A DNA stretch of 64,000 nt from Klenkia marina (GCF_900101025.1 NZ_FMUH01000002.1:806001-870000); one strand, 5' to 3'; counted from the stretch's first letter, positions 18,771 through 31,299 are shown. Notes: generated by a model not told the origin, from the sequence alone. Program-made: numbers and translations.

Positions 18771-20012
18771 TCACGGCTCGCAGAGCAGGACGGTGGGGAC
18801 GTCGGCCACCCGGGTGACGACGACGACCGCCCGGCCCTCGCCCTTCCCGCGCAGCTGCTTGACCAGGGCCTCGGGCTCGACCGCCGACCCGCGCCTCTTC
18901 ACCACGACCCGCCCGATGCCGCGCTCGCGCAGCAGCCCCCGCAACCGCTTCACCGAGAACGGCAGCACGTCGGTGATCCGGTAGGAGGTCACCCACGGGG
19001 AGTCGGCGGGGGCGTCGGAGGTCAGGTAGGCGATCTGCCCGTCGACCAGGGTGGCGCCGAGCTGGTCGGCGACGGTGGCCACGAGGCCCGAGCGGATCAC
19101 CGCGGGGTCGGGCTCGTGCAGCCACCCCCGCGGCGCCGCCACCGGTGCCCGGCCCGGGTCGGCGTCGGCGCACAGTTCGTGCACGGCACCCGCCCGGACG
19201 ACCGTCGCGCGCCGCCAGGTGGTGGACACCCCACGGCCCCACAGCAGCGCCTCGACGATCGAGCCGCCCACCGACACCCACTCGGCCTCGACCCCCTCGG
19301 GCACCCGGTCGTGGTCCAGGCCCGGTGCCACCTTGACCACGCAGCAGGGCACGGCGTCGAGCAGCGCGACCACGGTCGACCACGGTGGGGACCATCCCGC
19401 GGGGTCCAGGACGCGGCGTCCCCCCGCGCGCCGGGCGGGGTCCAGGACGGCGGCCGTGCACCCGGCCACCCGGCCGTCGCGGGCGGCGGCCACCAGCTCG
19501 ACGACGTCGGCGTCGCGGACCTGCACCGCCAGCCCGAGGGCCGCGGCGTTGTGCGCGGTCAGCTCGCGGGCGACCGGGTCCCGGTCCACGGCGACGACGT
19601 CGGCGCCGGCCCGGGCCAGCGCGAGGCTCTCGGTGCCGGCCGCGCACCCGAGGTCGACGGCGGTGGTGGCCCCGCCGGCCAGCAGCCGGGCGGCCCGGCG
19701 GTCGGCGAGCTCGGGTCGGCCCGCCTGCTCGAGGGTGTCTCCGGTGAACAGCATCCGGTCGGCGTCGGGGCCGAAGGCGGCGCGGGCCTTCTCCCGCTGC
19801 CGGGCGACGCCCCAGGCCGGCCCGCCCAGGTCGGCGCCGAACTCGGCGCGCAGCCGCGACAGCGCCGCGACGACGTCGGTGCGGTCGGCCAGCAGGGCGC
19901 GCGCCCGGGCCAGTGCAGCGGCGCCCTCGGGGGTGGCCAGCGCGCGCAGCTGACGGACGACTTCCTCGACGGGCTGCTCGACCTCGGACGGCACCGGCAC
20001 AGCGTGGACCAT
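18771..20012 (-). CDS. Class I SAM-dependent methyltransferase with THUMP-like C-terminal domain
   Basis: A 413-residue protein. A helical N-terminal part (residues 1-90) precedes a Rossmann methyltransferase core with the SAM-binding loop AVDLGCAAGTESLALA and acidic VAVDRDP. The predicted catalytic region has VLDPARRAGGRR. The last 90 residues (PFSVKRLRGLLRERGIGRVVVKRRG) resemble the THUMP-like domain, which suggests RNA modification. No target is known to me. ATG 20012 is chosen because upstream codons run into the CIRCE operator. It is divergent from groES. Confidence 0.85.
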   Translation of the reverse strand: MVHAVPVPSEVEQPVEEVVRQLRALATPEGAAALARARALLADRTDVVAALSRLRAEFGADLGGPAWGVARQREKARAAFGPDADRMLFTGDTLEQAGRPELADRRAARLLAGGATTAVDLGCAAGTESLALARAGADVVAVDRDPVARELTAHNAAALGLAVQVRDADVVELVAAARDGRVAGCTAAVLDPARRAGGRRVLDPAGWSPPWSTVVALLDAVPCCVVKVAPGLDHDRVPEGVEAEWVSVGGSIVEALLWGRGVSTTWRRATVVRAGAVHELCADADPGRAPVAAPRGWLHEPDPAVIRSGLVATVADQLGATLVDGQIAYLTSDAPADSPWVTSYRITDVLPFSVKRLRGLLRERGIGRVVVKRRGSAVEPEALVKQLRGKGEGRAVVVVTRVADVPTVLLCEP

Positions 20013-20040
20013 CCGACCGGGGGAGCGGGGGGCGACCCGC

Positions 20041-20070
20041 TTGAGCGGCTGGCACTCGGGTGGGTAGAGT
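20041..20070 (+). promoter_or_regulatory. Candidate groES-groEL promoter
   Basis: TTGAGC (20041-20046) and TAGAGT (20065-20070) are separated by 18 bases. The -10 box lies inside the CIRCE repeat, so HrcA binding would block RNA polymerase directly. Confidence 0.55.
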
Positions 20071-20075
20071 GCCAA
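20049..20075. promoter_or_regulatory. CIRCE operator (HrcA binding site)
   Basis: CTGGCACTC, nine spacer bases, then GAGTGCCAA. This matches the CIRCE consensus TTAGCACTC-N9-GAGTGCTAA at nearly all stem positions, with a compensated change in each arm. It lies about 100 bases upstream of groES. By known biology, HrcA represses groE from this site and releases it on heat shock. It may also affect the divergent methyltransferase gene, whose start is 37 bases away. Confidence 0.92.
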
Positions 20076-20178
20076 TCGACACGGGCCGGGCCTGACCCCC
20101 GCGACGGCAGAACCCGGCCCCCGTGCCACAGCATCAGCACCATCCACTGCTCGTCGGACGAGAAGGGGGAGTCACCAC

Positions 20179-20487
20179 GTGACCACCGCCACCAAGGTCA
20201 GCATCAAGCCGCTCGAGGACCGCGTCGTCGTCCAGGCCAACGAGGCCGAGACCACCACGGCCTCCGGTCTGGTCATCCCGGACACGGCCAAGGAGAAGCC
20301 CCAGGAGGGCACCGTCGTCGCCGTCGGCCCCGGCCGCATCGACGACAACGGCAACCGCGTCCCGCTGGACGTGAACGTGGGCGACGTCGTCGTCTACTCG
20401 AAGTACGGCGGCACCGAGGTGCGCTACGCCGGCGAGGACTACCTCGTGCTGTCGGCCCGCGACCTGCTGGCCGTCGTCGAGAAGTAG
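20179..20487 (+). CDS. groES: Co-chaperonin GroES
   Basis: GroES is the lid heptamer of the chaperonin. The 102-residue protein has [16 protein letters not shown] at the N-terminus, the mobile loop [19 protein letters not shown] and [17 protein letters not shown] 20179 is preceded by AGAAGGGGGA at a good distance. It is controlled by the CIRCE site upstream and is followed by a hairpin repeat and a strong terminator before groEL. Confidence 0.98.
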   Translation: MTTATKVSIKPLEDRVVVQANEAETTTASGLVIPDTAKEKPQEGTVVAVGPGRIDDNGNRVPLDVNVGDVVVYSKYGGTEVRYAGEDYLVLSARDLLAVVEK

Positions 20488-20494
20488 AAGGACC

Positions 20495-22290
<1,796 letters not shown>

Positions 22291-22296
22291 CGGAAG

Positions 22297-22373
22297 GGCC
22301 CCCTCGCCCCCCCGGGGTGCACGCTCCGCGCGCACCCCGGGGCCCGGCGAGGGGGCCGTTCCAGCACCTCACC
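22297..22373 (+). terminator. Hairpin repeat element C after groEL
   Basis: GGCCCCCTCGCC (22297-22308) pairs with GGCGAGGGGGCC (22346-22357). A second inner stem CCGGGGTGC/GCACCCCGG surrounds ACGCTCCGCGC. The right tail reads CCGTTCCAGCACCTCACC. It begins 7 bases after the groEL stop and matches elements B and D. Confidence 0.7.
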
Positions 22374-22376
22374 ATG

Positions 22377-22418
22377 ACGAAGGGCCGGTCGACCATCCGT
22401 GGTCGACCGGCCCTTCGT
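22377..22418. terminator. Bidirectional terminator between groEL and whiB3
   Basis: A perfect 19-base inverted repeat (22377-22395 with 22400-22418, starting ACGAAGGGCC) with a four-base loop, placed between the convergent groEL and whiB genes. It can stop transcription from either side. Confidence 0.85.
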
Positions 22419-22442
22419 GGTTCGGGGGGAGTGCCCCCTGCG

Positions 22443-22742
22443 TCAGACGCCGACGCGGAGGGGGGCGTTCTCGGCGGCGATGAGCCGGGTGCGCTCCTCC
22501 TCGCTCATGCCGCCCCACACGCCGTAGGGCTCGCGCACGCTCAGGGCGTGCTTCAGGCAGGCGTCGATCACGGGGCAGGTGCCGCACACGGCCTTGGCGG
22601 CGGCCTGGCGGCGGGCCCGGGCGGGGCCGCGCTCGCCGTCGGGGTGGAAGAACAGCGACGTGGACTCACCACGGCACGAGCCGTGCAGTTGCCAGTCCCA
22701 GACCTCGGCGACGGGGGTGGGCAGGCGGCGGATGTCAGCCAT
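22443..22742 (-). CDS. whiB3: WhiB-family iron-sulfur regulator (WhiB3/WhiD type)
   Basis: A 99-residue Wbl protein. Four cysteines at 23, 53, 56 and 62 (C-x29-C-x2-C-x5-C) bind a 4Fe-4S cluster, and GVWGG at 74-78 is the Wbl turn. The segments WDWQLHGSCRG and FFHPDGERGPARARR match the WhiB3/WhiD subgroup. In mycobacteria this protein binds the primary sigma factor and senses redox. In Streptomyces WhiD is needed for spore maturation. The location beside groEL1 and a bldM-like gene is the conserved one. The ATG is preceded by GGAGGACC. Confidence 0.94.
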   Translation of the reverse strand: MADIRRLPTPVAEVWDWQLHGSCRGESTSLFFHPDGERGPARARRQAAAKAVCGTCPVIDACLKHALSVREPYGVWGGMSEEERTRLIAAENAPLRVGV

Positions 22743-23034
22743 GGGGTGGTCCTCCTGTACTCGGGCCGGCCGGGGTGCTGCCCGGCGCTCAGCCCCCACT
22801 GCCCGGTCGTGATCACGTCCAAACCGAACCGGACCAACCTTCTTCTGCGGGATCGGCCGATCTGTGCTTGCCGGTCGCTCCCCGGCACCACCACGCACGC
22901 CCCTCACCCGGCGGGGTGACACCCGCTGGGCACCTGGGCGGCGGGCGATCAAGGTGGGTGGCGCCCCCGCCGACCACCGGGTGGGGGACACGGACGCCCC
23001 CGATCGGGTGCACCCGGTGAGGACAGGAGCTGAC
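22743..23034. promoter_or_regulatory. Divergent whiB3/bldM control region with palindrome
   Basis: No gene is visible in these 292 bases. A perfect 12-bp palindrome GATCGGCCGATC lies at 22851-22862, and a second GATC-containing segment (GTGATCACG) lies at 22809-22817. These are candidate operators for the two divergent developmental regulators. An AGGAGC ribosome-binding site precedes the bldM-like GTG. Confidence 0.4.
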
Positions 23035-23787
23035 GTGATCGAGGACAGGACCCGCAACGCGGTCAACGGGGGCAACGGCTCCACCCTGGGCGGAGCCACC
23101 GTCTGGGTGTTCGACGAGCGTCGGCGGGTGCGCGACGACGTCGCCGCCCGCCTGGTCGCCCTGCCCTTCGTCGGTCGCGTCGAGGCCGTCGGCGACGCCG
23201 CGTCGCTGCTGGCCCGCCTGGCCACCCGTCAGCCCGACGTCCTCATGGTCGGCACCCAGCGCGCCACCGACAACGGCCTCGCCGTCGCCACCCAGGTGCT
23301 GCGCACCCACCCCGCCCTGTCGGTCGTGGTGCTCGGCGCCCCCGACGACGCCGAGACCGTGCGGGCCGCCGTCGCCACCGGGGCCCGCGGGTACCTGCGC
23401 TGGGACGCCTCCCCGGTCGAGATGGGGCTGGGCATCTCGCGGGCCGGCCTGCGCGTCGAGCCCGGCAGGGGTCCGCACGCCGGCCCCCTGTCCTCGGTCG
23501 GGGCCTCCTCCGCGCCGGCGTGGTCGGGGTCCAGCGCCCTCGTGTCCTCCGGCCCCACGGTCCGTGCCGCCGTCCGGGTCGACGTGCCGGCGGTGTCGCT
23601 GTCGGTCCGTGAGATGCAGGTGCTGACCGGCATGAGCCAGGGCAAGAGCAACGCCCAGATCGGCCGTGAGCTCTACCTGTCCGAGGACACGATCAAGACC
23701 CACGCCCGCCGGCTGTTCCGCAAGCTCGGCGCCAAGGACCGCGCGGAGGCCGTCGCCACCGGCTTCCGCCGGGGCATGATGAGCTGA
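23035..23787 (+). CDS. bldM: BldM-like atypical response regulator (LuxR/FixJ HTH)
   Basis: A 250-residue regulator. The C-terminal HTH (LSVREMQVLTGMSQGKSNAQ to the end) closely matches Streptomyces BldM, which controls development. Residues 21-130 form a receiver fold, but the phospho-acceptor Asp position is Gly73, the Thr/Ser position is Gly101 and the Lys position is Trp123, so phosphorylation is unlikely. Residues 140-185 are a Gly/Ser-rich linker, longer than in BldM. The neighbouring whiB3/whiD gene agrees with the known whiD-bldM linkage. GTG 23035 follows AGGAGCTGAC. Confidence 0.85.
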   Translation: MIEDRTRNAVNGGNGSTLGGATVWVFDERRRVRDDVAARLVALPFVGRVEAVGDAASLLARLATRQPDVLMVGTQRATDNGLAVATQVLRTHPALSVVVLGAPDDAETVRAAVATGARGYLRWDASPVEMGLGISRAGLRVEPGRGPHAGPLSSVGASSAPAWSGSSALVSSGPTVRAAVRVDVPAVSLSVREMQVLTGMSQGKSNAQIGRELYLSEDTIKTHARRLFRKLGAKDRAEAVATGFRRGMMS

Positions 23788-23811
23788 TCCGCACCCCCAG
23801 CTGGCGCCTGC

Positions 23812-23817
23812 TAGCGT
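23812..23817 (+). promoter_or_regulatory. -10 box for the GT2-GtrA gene
   Basis: TAGCGT lies 8 bases before the GTG at 23826, in the 38-base gap after the bldM-like gene. This is consistent with leaderless transcription. Confidence 0.5.
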
Positions 23818-23825
23818 CCGCCCAC

Positions 23826-24914
23826 GTGCAGGTCAGCGTCGTCGTACCGACCTACAACGAGTCGGCCACGGTCGTCGAGCTGCTGCGTCGCGTCGACGCC
23901 GCGGTCGGTGGTCCGCGCACCGAGGTCGTGGTGGTCGACGACTCCACGGACGGCACGGCCGACCTCGCCCGCGAGGTGGGCAGCACGCTGCGCTCGGACG
24001 TCGTGGTCATCCACCGCGACCAGCCCACCGGAGGGCTGTCCGGTGCCGTGGTCGCCGGGCTGCGCGCCGCGCGCGGCGCGCAGTGCGCCGTCATGGACGC
24101 CGACCTGCAGCACCCGCCCGAGGACCTGCCCCGGCTGCTGGCCGCCCTGGACGACGCCGACGTGGCGGTCGCCTCCCGGTACACCGCGGGCGGCGGGGCC
24201 GACGGCCTGTCCAGCTGGCTGCGGCACGGCGTCTCGCGGGTCACCACCCTGGTCACCCGGGCGATGTTCCCCACCCGGCTGCGGGCCTGCACCGACCCGA
24301 TGACCGGCTTCTTCGCCCTGGACCGCAGTCGCGTCGACCTCGCCGAGCTGCGGCCCAAGGGCTTCAAGATCCTGCTCGAGATCCTGGTGCGTCGCCGGCG
24401 GTCGGTGGCCGAGGTGCCCTTCACCTTCGGCCCGCGCCGCGCCGGCACGTCGAAGGCCTCGCTGCGCCAGGGCCTGTGGTTCCTCTGGCAGCTGGTCGAC
24501 CTCCGCTTCGGCCGCATGTCCGGGTTCGCGCTCATCGGCGCCCTCGGTGCGGTGGCCAACGTGCTGCTGGTGTCGGTGCTGGTCGCGCTGGGGATGCCGT
24601 TCCTGCCCGCGGCGGTGATCGCCGCCGAGGTCACGATGGTCGGCAACTTCGTGCTGCAGGAGAAGTTCGTGTTCGGCGACCTCGTCGCCGGGGCCGAGTC
24701 GGTGCGCCGCCGCTTCCTGAAGTCCTTCGCGTTCAACAACGTGGAGAGCGCGATCCGCATCTCGCTGGCGTGGTGGCTGGTCTCGCACGGGGTGCTGCAC
24801 AGCGCGATCGCCACCGCGGTCACCCTGGCCGTCGCCTTCGTGGCCCGGTTCGTGTTCCACGCGCTGGTGGTCTACCGGCCGCGGGAGGACACCCGGGTGC
24901 CGGTCGCCCGCTGA
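23826..24914 (+). CDS. GT2 family glycosyltransferase with C-terminal GtrA membrane domain
   Basis: A 362-residue protein. Residues 1-225 are a GT2 catalytic domain with VVVPTYNES, VVVVDDSTDGT and the metal-binding DAD at 91-93 followed by LQHPPED, as in polyprenyl-phosphate mannose or glucose synthases. Residues 230-350 contain four hydrophobic segments of the GtrA type, which move or anchor lipid-linked sugars. It probably makes a polyprenyl-phosphate sugar at the inner membrane face. It lies where mycobacteria carry sigD and its partner, and no sigma factor gene is present here. Confidence 0.9.
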   Translation: MQVSVVVPTYNESATVVELLRRVDAAVGGPRTEVVVVDDSTDGTADLAREVGSTLRSDVVVIHRDQPTGGLSGAVVAGLRAARGAQCAVMDADLQHPPEDLPRLLAALDDADVAVASRYTAGGGADGLSSWLRHGVSRVTTLVTRAMFPTRLRACTDPMTGFFALDRSRVDLAELRPKGFKILLEILVRRRRSVAEVPFTFGPRRAGTSKASLRQGLWFLWQLVDLRFGRMSGFALIGALGAVANVLLVSVLVALGMPFLPAAVIAAEVTMVGNFVLQEKFVFGDLVAGAESVRRRFLKSFAFNNVESAIRISLAWWLVSHGVLHSAIATAVTLAVAFVARFVFHALVVYRPREDTRVPVAR

Positions 24915-26990
<2,076 letters not shown>

Positions 26991-26996
26991 CCAGCA

Positions 26997-28124
26997 GTGC
27001 CAGTGCGTGACAACGTCGAGATCGGGCTGAACCGCTTCGCCCGCCGCGGCTACGACCTCGACGAGGTCTCCATCGTGCCCAGCCGGCGCACCCGGGACGT
27101 CGACGACGTCTCCACCGCCTGGCAGATCGACGCCTTCCGGTTCGACATCCCGCTGGTGGCCAGCCCCTCGGACGCCGTCATGAGCCCGGCCACCGCGGTG
27201 GCCGTGGGCAAGGCCGGCGGCCTCGGCGTGCTCAACGCCGAGGGCCTGTGGACCCGGTACGACGACCCCACCGACGTCTACCGGCAGCTGCGCGAGGCCG
27301 CGGCGTCGGGCACCTCGGCCACCGCGCTCCTCCAGCAGATCTACCGCGAGCCGGTCCGCCCCGAGCTGGTCACCGCACGGGTGAAGGAGCTGCGCGACTC
27401 CGGCGTCACCTCGGCGGTGCGCATCAGCCCGCAGCACACCGAGGCGCTCGCGCCGGCCGTGCTGGCCGGCGGGGTCGACCTGCTGGTCATCCAGGGCACG
27501 ATCGTCTCCGCCGAGCACGTCACCACCCAGGACGACTCCCTGAACCTCAAGGAGTTCATCGCCGACCTCGACGTCCCGGTGATCGTGGGCGGTGCGGCCG
27601 ACTACCAGACCACGCTGCACCTCATGCGCACCGGCGCGGCGGGGGTCATCGTGGGCGTCGGCGCCGACAGCGCGTCGACCGGCGACCACGTCATGGGTGT
27701 GCGGGTGCCGCTGGCCACCGCCATCGCCGACGCCGCCGCGGCGCGCCGCGACTACCTCGACGAGACCGGCGGGCGGTACGTGCACGTCATCGCCAACGGC
27801 CGCATCGAGACGTCCGGGGCGATCGCCCGGGCGCTGGCCTGCGGGGCCGACGCCGTCCAGCTGGGCGAGCCGCTGCGCTCGGCGTCCGAGGCCCCGGCCG
27901 GCGGCGCGTGGTGGGACTCCGTCGCCGCGCACCCCCGCCTGCCCCGCGGCGAGGTCACCGGTCCGGTCGGCGCCGGCGCGCCGCTGGAGCAGGTGCTCAA
28001 CGGCCCCGCCGTCGAGGCGGACGGCCGCACCAACCTGTTCGGCGCGCTGGCCCGCACGATGGCCAAGACCGGCTACCGGGACCTCAAGGAGTTCCAGCGG
28101 GTCGACCTGGTCATCGGGGGCTGA
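26997..28124 (+). CDS. guaB3: GuaB3 family IMP dehydrogenase-related protein
   Basis: A 375-residue barrel protein of the actinobacterial GuaB3 group, identified by [20 protein letters not shown] and [13 protein letters not shown]. It has no CBS domains. The segment aligned with the IMPDH catalytic loop (VGADSAST) has no cysteine, so it is unlikely to be a normal IMP dehydrogenase. It stands between guaB and guaA with gaps of 6 and 2 bases. A second GTG at 27003 could also be the start. Confidence 0.94.
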   Translation: MPVRDNVEIGLNRFARRGYDLDEVSIVPSRRTRDVDDVSTAWQIDAFRFDIPLVASPSDAVMSPATAVAVGKAGGLGVLNAEGLWTRYDDPTDVYRQLREAAASGTSATALLQQIYREPVRPELVTARVKELRDSGVTSAVRISPQHTEALAPAVLAGGVDLLVIQGTIVSAEHVTTQDDSLNLKEFIADLDVPVIVGGAADYQTTLHLMRTGAAGVIVGVGADSASTGDHVMGVRVPLATAIADAAAARRDYLDETGGRYVHVIANGRIETSGAIARALACGADAVQLGEPLRSASEAPAGGAWWDSVAAHPRLPRGEVTGPVGAGAPLEQVLNGPAVEADGRTNLFGALARTMAKTGYRDLKEFQRVDLVIGG

Positions 28125-28126
28125 GC

Positions 28127-29689
28127 ATGGACTTCCCCACGGTGCTCGTCGTCGACTTCGGCGCGCAGTACGCCCAGCTGATCGCCCGCCGCATCCGCGA
28201 GGCCGGGGTGTACTCCGAGCTGGTGGGCTCCGACGTCCCCGTCGCCGAGGTGCTGGCCCGCAAGCCGGCGGCCATCGTGCTGTCCGGCGGGCCGTCCTCG
28301 GTGTACGCCGAGGGTGCCCCGCAGGTCGACCCGGCGCTGTTCGAGGCCGGCGTGCCCGCCTTCGGGATCTGCTACGGCTTCCAGGCCATGGCGCAGTCCC
28401 TCGGCGGCACCGTCGCGCACACCGGTGACCGCGAGTACGGCGGCACGCCGCTGACCGTCACCACCGGCAACCGCCTGTTCGGCGAGACCCCGCTGGAGCA
28501 GTCGGTGTGGATGAGCCACGGCGACGCCGTCTCCGCGGCTCCGCCCGGCTTCACCGTCACGGCCACCTCCACCGGCGCACCGGTGGCGGCGTTCGAGGAC
28601 GTCGACCGCAGGCTCGCCGGCGTGCAGTTCCACCCCGAGGTCAAGCACACCGCGCACGGCCAGACGGTGCTCGAGCACTTCCTGTTCGACATCGCCGGGC
28701 TGGAGAAGACCTGGACGATGGCCAACGTCGTCGAGGAGCAGGTCGAGGCGGTCCGCGCGCAGATCGGGGACAAGCGAGCGCTGTGCGCGCTGTCCGGCGG
28801 CGTCGACTCCGCCGTGGCCGCGGCACTCGTGCAGCGGGCCATCGGCGACAAGCTCACCTGCGTCTACGTCGACCACGGGCTCATGCGCGAGGGCGAGACC
28901 GAGCAGATCGAGCGCGACTTCGTCGCCGTCACCGGCGCGGACCTCCGGGTGGTCGACGCACGCGAGCAGTTCCTCACCGCGCTCGCCGGGGTCAGCGACC
29001 CCGAGCAGAAGCGCAAGATCATCGGTCGCGAGTTCATCCGGGTGTTCGAGCAGGCCGCCACCGACGTCGTCGCCGATGCCCAGGCACACGGCGAGACCGT
29101 GGAGTTCCTGGTGCAGGGCACCCTGTACCCCGACGTCGTCGAGTCCGGCGGCGGCACCGGGACGGCGAACATCAAGAGCCACCACAACGTCGGGGGGCTG
29201 CCCGAGGACCTCACCTTCACCCTCGTCGAGCCGCTGCGCACGTTGTTCAAGGACGAGGTGCGCGAGGTCGGCCTGCAGCTGGGCCTGCCCGAGTCGCTGG
29301 TGTGGCGCCAGCCGTTCCCGGGCCCGGGTCTGGGCATCCGCATCGTCGGCGAGGTGACCGCCGAGCGGCTGGACACGCTGCGCAAGGCCGACGCGATCGC
29401 CCGCGCCGAGCTCACCGCCGCGGGGCTGGACCGCGAGATCTGGCAGTGCCCGGTGGTGCTGCTGGCCGACGTCCGCTCGGTCGGCGTGCAGGGCGACGGC
29501 CGCACCTACGGCCACCCCGTGGTGCTGCGCCCGGTCTCCAGCGAGGACGCCATGACCGCGGACTGGACCCGGCTGCCCTACGACGTGCTGGCGAAGATCT
29601 CCACCCGGATCACCAACGAGGTGGCCGAGGTCAACCGGGTGACCCTCGACGTGACGAGCAAGCCCCCGGGCACCATCGAGTGGGAGTGA
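28127..29689 (+). CDS. guaA: GMP synthase (glutamine-hydrolysing)
   Basis: GuaA converts XMP to GMP with ATP and glutamine. The 520-residue protein has a class I glutaminase domain (nucleophile in GICYGFQAM, His/Glu in GVQFHPEV) at residues 1-190, an ATP pyrophosphatase domain with [10 protein letters not shown], and a C-terminal dimerisation domain ending [14 protein letters not shown] 28127 follows the guaB3 stop by two bases. A strong terminator follows the gene. Confidence 0.98.
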   Translation: MDFPTVLVVDFGAQYAQLIARRIREAGVYSELVGSDVPVAEVLARKPAAIVLSGGPSSVYAEGAPQVDPALFEAGVPAFGICYGFQAMAQSLGGTVAHTGDREYGGTPLTVTTGNRLFGETPLEQSVWMSHGDAVSAAPPGFTVTATSTGAPVAAFEDVDRRLAGVQFHPEVKHTAHGQTVLEHFLFDIAGLEKTWTMANVVEEQVEAVRAQIGDKRALCALSGGVDSAVAAALVQRAIGDKLTCVYVDHGLMREGETEQIERDFVAVTGADLRVVDAREQFLTALAGVSDPEQKRKIIGREFIRVFEQAATDVVADAQAHGETVEFLVQGTLYPDVVESGGGTGTANIKSHHNVGGLPEDLTFTLVEPLRTLFKDEVREVGLQLGLPESLVWRQPFPGPGLGIRIVGEVTAERLDTLRKADAIARAELTAAGLDREIWQCPVVLLADVRSVGVQGDGRTYGHPVVLRPVSSEDAMTADWTRLPYDVLAKISTRITNEVAEVNRVTLDVTSKPPGTIEWE

Positions 29690-29726
29690 CCCCGCACCCC
29701 CAGCACTGATCAGGGGGGTGCACGGA

Positions 29727-29768
29727 AGTCCGTCCTCCTCCACCGGATCCGGTGGAGGAGGACGGACT
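29727..29768. terminator. Perfect 42-bp palindromic terminator
   Basis: Bases 29727-29768 are perfectly self-complementary around a central GGATCC (arms begin AGTCCGTCCTCC). It lies between the convergent guaA and the membrane protein gene ending at 29808 and would form a very stable hairpin in either transcript. There is no U-tract, as is common for actinobacterial terminators. Confidence 0.85.
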
Positions 29769-29807
29769 CCTGCGTCGGAGGACGGGGACGGTGGGTGAGC
29801 CAGGACC

Positions 29808-30272
29808 TCAGGCCCGGGTCCGCCGGAGCTCGTTGACGAGCAGGCCCGCGCCGGCGACGACCAGGACGACGGCGACGAACCCGCCGCCGAACATCCACCC
29901 CGGCAGCGAGGTGCCGACCAGGCCGAGCACCGCCACCAGGCAGAACACAGCGGCCGCGGTCAGCGCGAGGAGGTCGGGCAAGCGGCGTCCGGGCAGCGGG
30001 GCCACGCCCGTGCCCGTGCGGGCCCCGGTCCCGGCGGCGGTACCGGGGTCGACGCCGGCGCCGGCGACGGGCGGCGAGGCCCACGTGCTGCCCCCGTCGA
30101 GCAGGACGGCGGTGTCGCGCCGGTCGGCCTCCAGGGCGGGGTGGACGGCGTTGTCGCGGTGGGCGGTGTCGTGCTGGTCGCTGGCCTGGTCCGGGTGCAC
30201 GGCGGTCTCCTCGGTCTCGTGCGGGGTGGTGGGCGGAGCGGGGTCGGGTTGGGGACGGCCGGGCTCAGCCAC
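29808..30272 (-). CDS. Small membrane protein with Asp/Thr-rich cytoplasmic tail
   Basis: A 154-residue protein not assigned to a family. Residues 1-95 are hydrophilic, with the motifs ETAVHP, NAVHP and DRRDTAVLL, and two transmembrane segments follow (about 103-121 and 126-146). The same tail pattern (TAVHP, then DRQDTAV) occurs in the membrane protein gene at 47397-48092. The GTG start overlaps the stop of the upstream PspC gene by 8 bases, so the two are co-transcribed. The function is unknown. Confidence 0.75.
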   Translation of the reverse strand: MAEPGRPQPDPAPPTTPHETEETAVHPDQASDQHDTAHRDNAVHPALEADRRDTAVLLDGGSTWASPPVAGAGVDPGTAAGTGARTGTGVAPLPGRRLPDLLALTAAAVFCLVAVLGLVGTSLPGWMFGGGFVAVVLVVAGAGLLVNELRRTRA

Positions 30273-31209
30273 GGGTCACCGTCACGTCGCCGATGCCGGA
30301 CTCGATGGTCAGCACGATCTCGGGCGTGCCGTCGTCGGTCCACCGCTGCCCCCCGGTGCCGGGGAAGAACCCACCCCGGGACCCGCCGTCGAGGACGTCG
30401 GCCTCGCCGACCCCGTTCTGGACGTCGACCTGGACGTCGGCCGATCGGGGCACCACGACCTCCACGTCGCCGATGCCGGCGTTGACCGACGTGGTGATCG
30501 GCCCGGTCAGGTCGGCCAGGTCGATGTTCGTCAGGTCGAGGTCGAGGTCGCCCACCCCGTTCTCGTAGCTGGACTGCACCTGGTCGGCGGCCCGCGGGAA
30601 CTCGCTCCGGTCACCGACGCCCCCGGGGGCGCGGTCCCGGAAGCCGTGGCCCGCCGAGGCCACCACGACGGCGAAGGACAGCAGGACGCCGAGCGTGATC
30701 AGCGGCCCCCGGGAGGACCGCCCGCCGACGAACGCGCCGACACCCAGCCCCACCCCGACCACGAGCAGCGCGGTGCCCAGGAAGACGACCGGGCCCGGGT
30801 CCCACGGGGTGAGCCAGGCGACCAGCGACACCACGCCGAGGGACAGGAGCAGGGCGGCGACGGTGATCCCGGGGACCGGGGAGCGGGGCTCGGCCGGCTG
30901 GGGCGCGGCCACGGGCCCGCCGGCGGCGTCGACCGGGCGGGCCGGCATCAGCAGCCAGAGCAGCACGTACACCAGGAAGCCCGTGCCGCCGGCGAACACC
31001 AGGGCGATGAAGCCCACCCGCCACAGCAGGGCGTCGATGCCGGTGTACTCGGCCAGTCCGCCGCCGACGCCGCCGATCACCTTGTCGGTGCGGCTGCGGC
31101 GCAGCGGCGGTCGCGGCGCCGAGGACGGCGGCGGGGTCGCACCGGCCGGGGGCTCGGGGTAGGGCGGCAGCGGGGGAGGGGGAGCCTGCGGCGGGGATGG
31201 GGTCGTCAT
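30265..31209 (-). CDS. PspC domain membrane protein with LiaF-like C-terminal half
   Basis: A 314-residue protein. A Pro-rich N-terminus (1-42) precedes a PspC domain (DKVIGGVGGGLAEYTGIDALLWRVGF and a long hydrophobic helix, about 45-110). Two or three further membrane segments follow (about 125-220), and the C-terminal region repeats NGVGDLDLDL, AGIGDVEVVV, NGVGEADV and SGIGDVTV, a beta-rich pattern like LiaF/DUF2154. Such proteins sense envelope stress and modulate a kinase. It is transcribed divergently from the PspC-kinase gene. ATG 31209. Confidence 0.88.
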   Translation of the reverse strand: MTTPSPPQAPPPPLPPYPEPPAGATPPPSSAPRPPLRRSRTDKVIGGVGGGLAEYTGIDALLWRVGFIALVFAGGTGFLVYVLLWLLMPARPVDAAGGPVAAPQPAEPRSPVPGITVAALLLSLGVVSLVAWLTPWDPGPVVFLGTALLVVGVGLGVGAFVGGRSSRGPLITLGVLLSFAVVVASAGHGFRDRAPGGVGDRSEFPRAADQVQSSYENGVGDLDLDLTNIDLADLTGPITTSVNAGIGDVEVVVPRSADVQVDVQNGVGEADVLDGGSRGGFFPGTGGQRWTDDGTPEIVLTIESGIGDVTVTRG

Positions 31210-31244
31210 GCCGTCCAGCCTGTCGACGAGGGGGGCCCGACGGT

Positions 31245-31299
31245 ATCGGGGAACACCCCGGTCCGTCCCTGATCCGGCCCCGTCAGGGTGTTCCCCGAT
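31245..31299. promoter_or_regulatory. Inverted-repeat operator between the divergent PspC genes
   Basis: ATCGGGGAACACCC (31245-31258) and its exact complement GGGTGTTCCCCGAT (31286-31299) lie 27 bases apart in the 124-base gap between the PspC membrane protein and the PspC histidine kinase. The half-sites are themselves imperfect dyads (CGGGG-AACA-CCCCG). The natural candidate binder is the NarL-type regulator encoded next to the kinase, which is an inference. Confidence 0.6.
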
